A stretch of DNA of 11,504 nt, taken from Hyphochytrium catenoides. Taxonomy: Eukaryota > Sar > Hyphochytriomycetes > Hyphochytriales > Hyphochytriaceae. A program made the position numbers and the translations under genes. The stretch's first letter is position 1; each line of letters begins with the position of its first letter. The stretch spans positions 8,152-19,655 of the forward strand of contig FLMG01000155.1 of assembly GCA_900088475.1 (NCBI GenBank), read 5' to 3'. Of the stretch, positions 6,471 to 11,504 are shown one piece after another. The notes beneath the pieces were generated by a model that ran no database searches, was not told the DNA's origin, and saw only the letters and a program-made list of their open reading frames with translations.

Positions 6471-7823
6471 ATGGAAGACTTTGACTCTACGGCTGCTAGG
6501 CTCTGCTTTCCTCTTGTCAAGTATCTTCAAGGGAGACCTCACCTTGATGACTTGGCCAAGAAGTCTCTGATAGATGCAAGGACTGAGATTGACAATGCTC
6601 TCGCTTATAAGCCTTCAATGATTGAGGTAAAGGCGAAATCACTGCGAAAGAAGCTGGTCTCGAAGAAAAGTGAGGTCATTGCACCCCACACAAATGGTGA
6701 TGAGAAGACTATTATGGAAACGACCACGAGCGGGCGTAGAGGACGACTAGCCTCTATACAGTCCATCGTTACCAAGAGTGAAAAACTCAGGCGATTGAGG
6801 AGTCGCATTATGGTCTCCGTTTATCCCTATGTTGAGCTCTCCGAAGAAGAGAGCAATCTCACTGTTATGGAGTGGGCCTTGGGGAAACGAATCACTGAGT
6901 TCTATTGGAGTCGGAGGCATCTCTTGGTGACTGGTGTTCGCGTGGCTAACATTAGTGGCTGGAGCTGTCTGTTTCTGAACTCTGTAGGCCCGAAGCCATT
7001 GCTTGAGACGTGGTGGATGCAGGCAATGGTGAATGTCATACTCGGGGCCTCAGCTCTGTGGATCTTTGCCTCCTTCTTGTCGGCCATGAACCTTGCCATT
7101 GTGCGTCGGTGTCTTCTTTCCTTTGAGACGAGGCTCTTTATGATGGAAATGCTTCTTTTTGCTTCATCCCACTTTATCTTGTTAGGGCAAAGCTTCTCTG
7201 TCTTCTTGTCATCCCTTGTACTCTTCGTCGGCTTCTGCTTTATCTTTCTCTTCTATGACAGCTTCCCCATCTTTGCGCGGGTGCGCCTGAGATCGTCCTT
7301 GGTCTTGCACACGGCGTGCTTTATGACTCTCGTGGTGTGTATATACGGAGACGCTGGAGGCCGCGTCGTGCCGTCGTGTCTAAACCATCAAGGCTTACAC
7401 CGAGAAGATCTGAACCAGTGCCTAATAGCGAAGTTCTGGATCTCCGTCAACGATGTCTGCGTTAGCCGAGGCTATATCATATCAGTGCTGATGCTGAAAC
7501 TAGTCTATAACGCATTCAGACATCCAGGCGACTGCGTGATCTTGAAGTCCAGGATCCGGACGGTAGAAGCGTTTGCAGACGCTGGTGACTATGATGGCAG
7601 AGACAGGCATGACAAGTGCAGCAAAGCTTCTTCAGATGAGGGCAGCAACAGTGAAGGAGCTCTAAGAAGCACCCGTACGATGACAGCCCCCGACAGTATT
7701 CATCTTACATCTCAACAAAGCGGTAATCCCTCCTCCTCTCCTCCGACCCTCAGCCAGCACGATCCATCATCATCAAGAGGCAGAACAGAAGCTACGGCCT
7801 CCTCCTCCTCGTTATCATCATAG
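6471..7823 (+). CDS. Unrecognised multi-pass membrane protein with Ser-rich C-terminal tail
   Basis: 450 aa from the first in-frame ATG (6471) to TAG (7821-7823), without introns. A GTG 15 codons earlier is not a likely eukaryotic start. Residues 1-130 are soluble and basic, with a helical Lys/Arg-rich part (about 50-115). Hydrophobic segments follow near 151-172, 182-203, 221-239, 242-262, 274-292 and 333-349. A hydrophilic tail (355-450) is rich in Ser, Thr, Asp and Arg. The loop near 293-320 has two Cys (residues 303 and 317) and a Gly-rich turn. I recognise no family; transporter, receptor or scramblase roles would be guesses. The upstream open frame suggests that ATG 6471 may be internal and the full protein has more helices. 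An AATAAA follows 88 bases after the stop. Confidence 0.7.
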   Translation: MEDFDSTAARLCFPLVKYLQGRPHLDDLAKKSLIDARTEIDNALAYKPSMIEVKAKSLRKKLVSKKSEVIAPHTNGDEKTIMETTTSGRRGRLASIQSIVTKSEKLRRLRSRIMVSVYPYVELSEEESNLTVMEWALGKRITEFYWSRRHLLVTGVRVANISGWSCLFLNSVGPKPLLETWWMQAMVNVILGASALWIFASFLSAMNLAIVRRCLLSFETRLFMMEMLLFASSHFILLGQSFSVFLSSLVLFVGFCFIFLFYDSFPIFARVRLRSSLVLHTACFMTLVVCIYGDAGGRVVPSCLNHQGLHREDLNQCLIAKFWISVNDVCVSRGYIISVLMLKLVYNAFRHPGDCVILKSRIRTVEAFADAGDYDGRDRHDKCSKASSDEGSNSEGALRSTRTMTAPDSIHLTSQQSGNPSSSPPTLSQHDPSSSRGRTEATASSSSLSS

Positions 7824-7910
7824 AGTTTTCTCTGCCTCAGCACGACGCTATCCACTACCACTTCTGCAGGACGATAAATTCAGACACCACCACGTCTCAA
7901 AGCAGCACGC

Positions 7911-7916
7911 AATAAA
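7911..7916 (+). terminator. AATAAA polyadenylation signal
   Basis: Canonical AATAAA 88 bases after the stop codon of the plus-strand membrane-protein gene, the expected place and strand. No other AATAAA lies between the stop and here. Confidence 0.55.
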
Positions 7917-8166
7917 GAGATGCACCTACATATAGTCTCTAGTTGATGCTGATAGTTCGTCATGAAGCGCGGCACATACCTCTTCGTGGAGGAGCCAGGG
8001 GAAGTGGTTCAGACATGCCTTACTCTTCATTATATATGGGGAGACAGAAGCACTTAGAAGAAGATATCTTGCTCGAGTCTTATTCACATTGTCCAGTTCC
8101 TCGCTTCGCCTCCGTGTAGAGCCTCAGTGGTACGAGGTGGTGATCAAATAACCTGAGGAGCGAAAG
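7917..8166. other. Intergenic, no gene seen
   Basis: Between the poly(A) signal of the membrane-protein gene and the arylsulfatase remnant. It holds a 31-codon plus frame (7962-8057) and a TATA-like ATTATATATG near 8029-8038, neither supported by anything else. Confidence 0.4.
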
Positions 8167-9010
8167 CTAAGGTAAGCAACGAAACGAGAAGAGGATTGCA
8201 AGGAGGGGAACTGCCTGCGCCAGTCTCTCCCTATCGTCGTTATAGAGGTCTGGTTCCTCTTCTTTTCTTGGTCTGGACTGTCGGTGCTGAAGCAGCAGCT
8301 GCATCTTCAGATGACTTAATGCCGCTGGGTAAGGAAGAAGACCAAGGACACGCCTTGTTGAACAAGAGTGAGAAGGTGCTTCTTGGTCTGTACGTCGGCT
8401 GGTTTGGTCGCCGTAGGATAGCAAGCGCCACGCAGAGGAAGACTTCGCAGGAGCGCGCGCAGCAATAACACTTTCCCGAGGGAGAGAGACGTTTTCCTCC
8501 TAGAAACTGCAAAGAGAAGAAGAGCGCAGAAAGAAAGGGAAAAGGAAGAAAGAAGAGGAGCGTCCTTCCTTCAGAGCCATCCGTTGCCTACGCGAGTCAG
8601 GTAGGACTACTACCCGCCGTGCTGAGGAGAGTACTCCTTAAGACGACGAGAGGCCACATCCCATACATCGGCTGATCCATATCCAGCGCACAGCCAGGTG
8701 GTTAACAGCTGTCAGAGGAACGTACACATATAACACGACCTCAGGAGGATTGGCCTTTGTCAGGACAAGGTAGTAGAAGGCAGAACTTGGATATCTCCGC
8801 GCCTCTATCTGGATAAAAGCAGCCGCTAGACGTAGGCCACATCAGAGCGTTGTCCGCCAACCAACTACCAGCCCAGAGCTATCTGATGTTCGCTTCGTGC
8901 TAACCTTTCGACAAAAAGGAGATAAAAGCTAAGATCACTCAGGGTCATGATGACGCTAGGTAGGTCGATGTCCTTGAACAGAGTGAAGAAGACGTGGGGC
9001 CTCCGAGACT
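8167..9010 (-). pseudogene. Decayed arylsulfatase (sulfatase family) remnant
   Basis: Reading the minus strand from high to low coordinates, fragments resembling arylsulfatase landmarks occur in family order. RRPHVFFTLFKDID (9005-8964) resembles the N-terminal strand RPHxxFxLADDLG, with the first Asp replaced by Lys. VERLARSE (from 8912) sits at the spacing of the usual LDRLA motif. PTSSGCFYPDRG (about 8842-8803) may be the remains of CxPTRSxLLTGRYPxR. VVLYVYVPLTAVNHLAV (8739-8689) matches the FLYxPxTAVHxPLxxP segment. YGDQ (from 8415) with a following RxxKxxL...GV stretch resembles YGxNxPLRGxKxTLxEGGVRV. LYNDDRERLAQAVP (8247-8206) matches the C-terminal LYDLxxDPxERxxLAxxxP. The pieces lie in at least three frames with stops between, and total length is about half the usual 450-550 aa. 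I read it as a shrunken pseudogene; a multi-intron gene is less likely. Motifs were matched by eye across frames, so chance matches are a real risk. Confidence 0.45.
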
Positions 9011-9390
9011 CTCCTGTTGAACCTCCTCTTCTAATAGAGTTACTACTGCTGGGATGGAGCTGACGAACGAAGAGAGGAGCAAGCAAGAGTCGGGTTTGGC
9101 TGGACAAACAACGAGGAAGGTCGGCACGTGAACGAACCCGCTAAGAGTCTCCTTTTCAAGCAGAAAGATGATCGCCAGGTGGAATATCCGGGAGTGATGT
9201 TAGAGTTCCTCAGTCTCTGCCAGCCGCGCGCTCAGAACCTCGTAGACACGGCACGACGGTTAAGGGAAGCACACCTTGGCAGCTGTCGAGACTCTGCGTT
9301 TCTGCTGAAAGAGTCAATCGGCCGGCCGCCCAGCGCTGCCCTGAGAGGTATGTTAGAGGTAGATCGTAGGTATTAAGATGTAGTCGGTCA

Positions 9391-9418
9391 CCTAGTCTTC
9401 GCTAGTTAGCGAGCTAGG
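9391..9418. repeat. Imperfect palindrome
   Basis: CCTAG at 9391 pairs with CTAGG at 9414-9418, and inside it TCGCTA pairs with TAGCGA around a 2-base centre. One arm has a 3-base spacer and the other a 1-base spacer. It can form a short hairpin or bind a dimeric protein. Confidence 0.5.
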
Positions 9419-9444
9419 ACAGGACGGTTAGGTATGGGCCAGGA

Positions 9445-9480
9445 GCCTCCTCTTCTGTTCGCTTGACCCAAGGAGGAGGC
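9445..9480. repeat. Inverted repeat, 8-bp arms
   Basis: GCCTCCTC (9445-9452) and GAGGAGGC (9473-9480) are perfect complements around a 20-base loop. They sit 26 bases after the palindrome at 9391-9418. No function is evident. Confidence 0.5.
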
Positions 9481-9929
9481 AAAGGAAAGCTCCCCGGGCA
9501 GTAATGTCAGGCGCTAGTTTTGATTCCTTAGCTAGAGGCTTATCATACATCATCCTTTGTGCCTTGTCACGGCATCTTGTCACGCGGAAGGAAAGCCTAA
9601 TAAGCGGCGTCCGGCGCCCGGTAGTTTACCTCTCTCTCTAAATATAATATGCCAGGTAAGTGTGTTTGCAGCCAAAGCCTTCATCGTCGATCCGGATCCT
9701 TCCCGACGCCTCTATTTATCCTGTTGCTTCCACTCCTCGCTGTTGGATCATCTCAGAGGTACTTTCTATCATGTATAGCGAGCAGCAGACATAGAAAGAC
9801 GGCATTTGGAGTGTGCCCATCATCATCCACTCGCCGCTGCAACGTAAACTCTGTGACTTGAGTTCCTTGGTGAACTGATGTGCAGCGGGTTGTGAGCCTT
9901 CAGTTAGTCGTTCTTCGCTTCTTTCTTGA

Positions 9930-10500
9930 TGCTTCTACGAGGGTAACGGTGCCCCTGCTGCCTCAGCTGCTGATAAGAGGCAACCTGGGGACGAAGAGGA
10001 GTGCCGTCTCTTCTCTTCTTTCAAAAGCGTCTGCGGGCAAGTTCCCGTCAGCACATGGAGGAGGATAGAAGAAGGTGGCTCCTGTCATGAGGAGTCTGCG
10101 CATAATCACGATAAGGATGCCACCTCCTCAGCCATTTGCTCGGCGATATGAGGGAAGTGGACAAGCTTGCTGTCGCTCCTGCTAAGGATAATGCGCTCGC
10201 AGCCGCTCTCGAACAGAAGTATGGCCGCCTTCGTCAACGATGTCGTCAACGGTGCGTCTCCTTCTTTCCTGGTGCCCCTGCCTGAGGATACTTAGCATTG
10301 ACTGACTCTTCTGTTCGTCCTTCTTTGGTGCAATCCCAGGCGCCTTCGGGCAACGCTCCTCCTTCCTCTCGTGCTCTTATGATACGAGCAGCTACACTGC
10401 TGGTGGCGTCCTCATCGCGTCCTCAGAAGTGTTTGAGTCGTTCTTTGTCCTCTCTCTTCTCTGCCTGCTGCCTCTCCTGACTCTCTGTCTCTGACCTCTC
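9930..10500 (+). other. Coding-like fragments in broken frames, possible gene relic
   Basis: Frame at 9930-10151 gives a 73-codon hydrophilic peptide without an ATG start. It overlaps a second frame with ATG 10148 encoding a helical, coiled-coil-like piece (KDNALAAALEQKYGRLRQR), which ends at TGA near 10286. Ser/Ala/Pro-rich frames follow to about 10480. This could be exons of one gene or a decayed mobile-element protein. Each piece alone is short enough to arise by chance, and I see no catalytic motif. Confidence 0.2.
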
Positions 10501-11143
10501 GAGTAGTCTTGGCCGCCACTGTTCCCTCGTCCTGCACCACTTCTTTCTTTCCTCCTGCTTCTACTTCTCAGTCTTGGGTGGCGTCCCTTTCTTCTCCTCT
10601 CGCTCTTGGCTCCTCCTAGGCCTTCTTCTTCTCTTTTCCACTCCTCCTGCTTCGCGGCTTTCTTTCTTCCAGACGAGAGCACTGCAACCAGAAGTTTGTC
10701 ATGTTGTCTCTCTTAAAGTTATTGCTTCCTATCCTTGTTTCTCCTCTACGTAGAGCATCAAATCTCCTCTTGCACATCATCTTCATAGCTTTGCATAGAT
10801 GACGACGAGAGGTGAAGACGGCTCTCATGAGCCTGCAGCGCTCCCTGAGCTCAACTTAGCCTTGAGCCCAATAAAGCTCTACTTGGTGATAAACCAAAGG
10901 AGGCCGTCGTCGGGAGTCAGAAGAAGGAAGAAGGAGGCTGACAGTGGGTCACACATAGTAAGGTTACGGCTAGAGTTGACGAGCAGTCGCCACAGATGCT
11001 TCCGATACTCTGCAATGCCCATGGCCGTGATGCTGCTAGAAAGAGATAGATATTGCTCTCAGCAAGAGAAGAAGAGCAGGCGGGTCCTCGTCTTCACTTT
11101 ATAAATAAGTCATTATAGTGGTGACAGTTCATACTCAGCAGAT

Positions 11144-11148
<5 letters not shown>
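10501..11148. other. Unassigned stretch
   Basis: CT-rich on the + strand to about 10680. A 101-codon plus frame (10799-11104, MTTRGEDGSHEP...) and overlapping minus frames (10616-10828, and one around 11020-10890) compete for the same DNA, and none shows a recognisable domain. AATAAA occurs at 10870-10875. I cannot support a gene here. Confidence 0.35.

Positions 11149-11190
<42 letters not shown>
11149..11190. repeat. (TC)21 microsatellite
   Basis: Uninterrupted TC dinucleotide run of 42 bases, extended by TGTCTCTCACTC. It lies about 100 bases downstream of the stop codon of the minus-strand gene at the right edge. Confidence 0.95.
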
Positions 11191-11199
<9 letters not shown>

Positions 11200-11286
11200 C
11201 TCTTTTATCTTCCCTTCCTGCATAAAGGAGAATAGATAGAGACAGGAAAATGAGAGCCGTCCTCTTTACAAGCTCCTTGTCTCTTC

Positions 11287-11300
11287 TGCCTCATGAGGCA
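11287..11300. repeat. Perfect 14-base palindrome over the stop codon
   Basis: TGCCTCATGAGGCA reads the same on both strands and covers the TGA of the partial minus-strand gene. It may be chance or a protein site. No poly-T follows, and a bacterial-type terminator is not implied. Confidence 0.4.
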
Positions 11301-11503
11301 ACCACTAGGTCGTTCACTCCTACATGGCAGTCATAGACTGACGCCTGCAGCTCTGCAACTAGGGACGAGGTGTCAATGACCCGGCAAGAGAGAGAGGAGA
11401 GAGAGAGAAGCTTCTCATCGTCACTCTCCTCCTCTGACGCAAACGCGTCCGCCACTAGCGAGACAGAGTAACCACGATCGACAGCGTCCAGAAGCGTTTG
11501 TTC
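11291..11503 (-). CDS. C-terminal part of a probable isochorismatase-like cysteine hydrolase (partial at window edge)
   Basis: A 70-codon open frame enters from the right edge and ends in TGA at 11291-11293; the N-terminus is outside the window. The first residues, LLDAVDRGYSVSLVADAFAS, match the family pattern DAxDRGYxVxxVxDAxAS, which follows the catalytic Cys in isochorismatase/nicotinamidase-type hydrolases. An acidic segment EEESDDEKLL comes next and then SCRVIDTSSLVAELQ, which fits the usual last strand and helix (xAxVIxTxxLxxxL). The catalytic Asp, Lys and Cys would all lie upstream, so activity and substrate cannot be judged. The final 20 residues run past the typical end of the domain. 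The stop codon lies inside a 14-base perfect palindrome (11287-11300). Identification rests on one clear motif plus following pattern. Confidence 0.55.
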   Translation of the reverse strand, partial: EQTLLDAVDRGYSVSLVADAFASEEESDDEKLLSLSSLSCRVIDTSSLVAELQASVYDCHVGVNDLVVAS

Positions 11504-11504
11504 T

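Larger units (their letters stand above)
9011..9929. other. Unassigned stretch with palindromes and short open frames
   Basis: No family motif found. A 112-codon open plus frame (9038-9376) and shorter frames have plausible amino-acid composition, but open frames of this length are expected by chance in a window this size. Palindromes occur at 9391-9418 and 9445-9480. ATG 9649 is followed at once by a perfect splice-donor string CAG|GTAAGT (GT at 9656), with an A+T-rich TAAATATAATAT just before, which could mark the start of a spliced gene. Confidence 0.4.

Noticed and set aside
10392-10682. 96-codon Arg/Lys/Gly-rich minus-strand frame resembling an RS/RGG protein
   Set aside because: Composition follows from CT-rich DNA on the opposite strand; no domain and no supporting start context.
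10799-11104. 101-codon plus-strand frame starting ATG 10799
   Set aside because: No recognisable domain, competing minus-strand frames, and length within chance expectation.
1-11504. CRISPR array, tRNA, rRNA or reverse transcriptase
   Set aside because: No regularly spaced identical repeats with unique spacers, no T-loop plus anticodon-arm pattern, no YxDD-type motif found on either strand by eye.

Overview
The window looks like nuclear DNA of an intron-poor eukaryote, probably a protist or alga; I cannot name the species. Reasons: long (CT)n/(GA)n microsatellites, wide gene-poor intergenic stretches, an AATAAA signal just after one gene, a low-complexity insertion inside a catalytic domain, and ATG starts with no ribosome binding site. 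A red alga would fit the single-exon genes and the sulfatase content, but that is a guess.

Layout. 1-170 is a pyrimidine tract and about 280-905 a purine tract, both downstream of the first gene. 980-3712 (-) is an uninterrupted 910-aa membrane enzyme of the alkaline phosphatase/sulfatase superfamily. Five N-terminal membrane helices, an external catalytic domain and one C-terminal helix give it the build of bacterial lipoteichoic acid synthase and phosphoethanolamine transferases, with Thr where sulfatases carry the formylglycine Cys. Its 5' flank carries three small upstream ORFs and (GA)n tracts. 4507-5150 holds two diverged direct copies of an unrecognised repeat of about 300 bp. 5151-5870 is A+T-rich and empty. 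6471-7823 (+) encodes an unrecognised multi-pass membrane protein with a Ser-rich tail. Its reading frame continues upstream without an ATG into further hydrophobic helices, and a one-base frame change would connect it to an ATG at 6232, so the true 5' end is probably upstream.

8167-9010 (-) appears to be a decayed arylsulfatase: short remnants of several family motifs lie in the right order but in different frames. 9011-11100 has no gene I can defend, only palindromes and coding-like fragments. 11291-11503 (-), at the right edge, is the C-terminal end of a protein resembling the isochorismatase-like hydrolases.

The genes do not form an obvious pathway. The shared theme is two sulfatase-superfamily loci in 8 kb, one apparently active (membrane transferase type) and one apparently dead (soluble arylsulfatase type).
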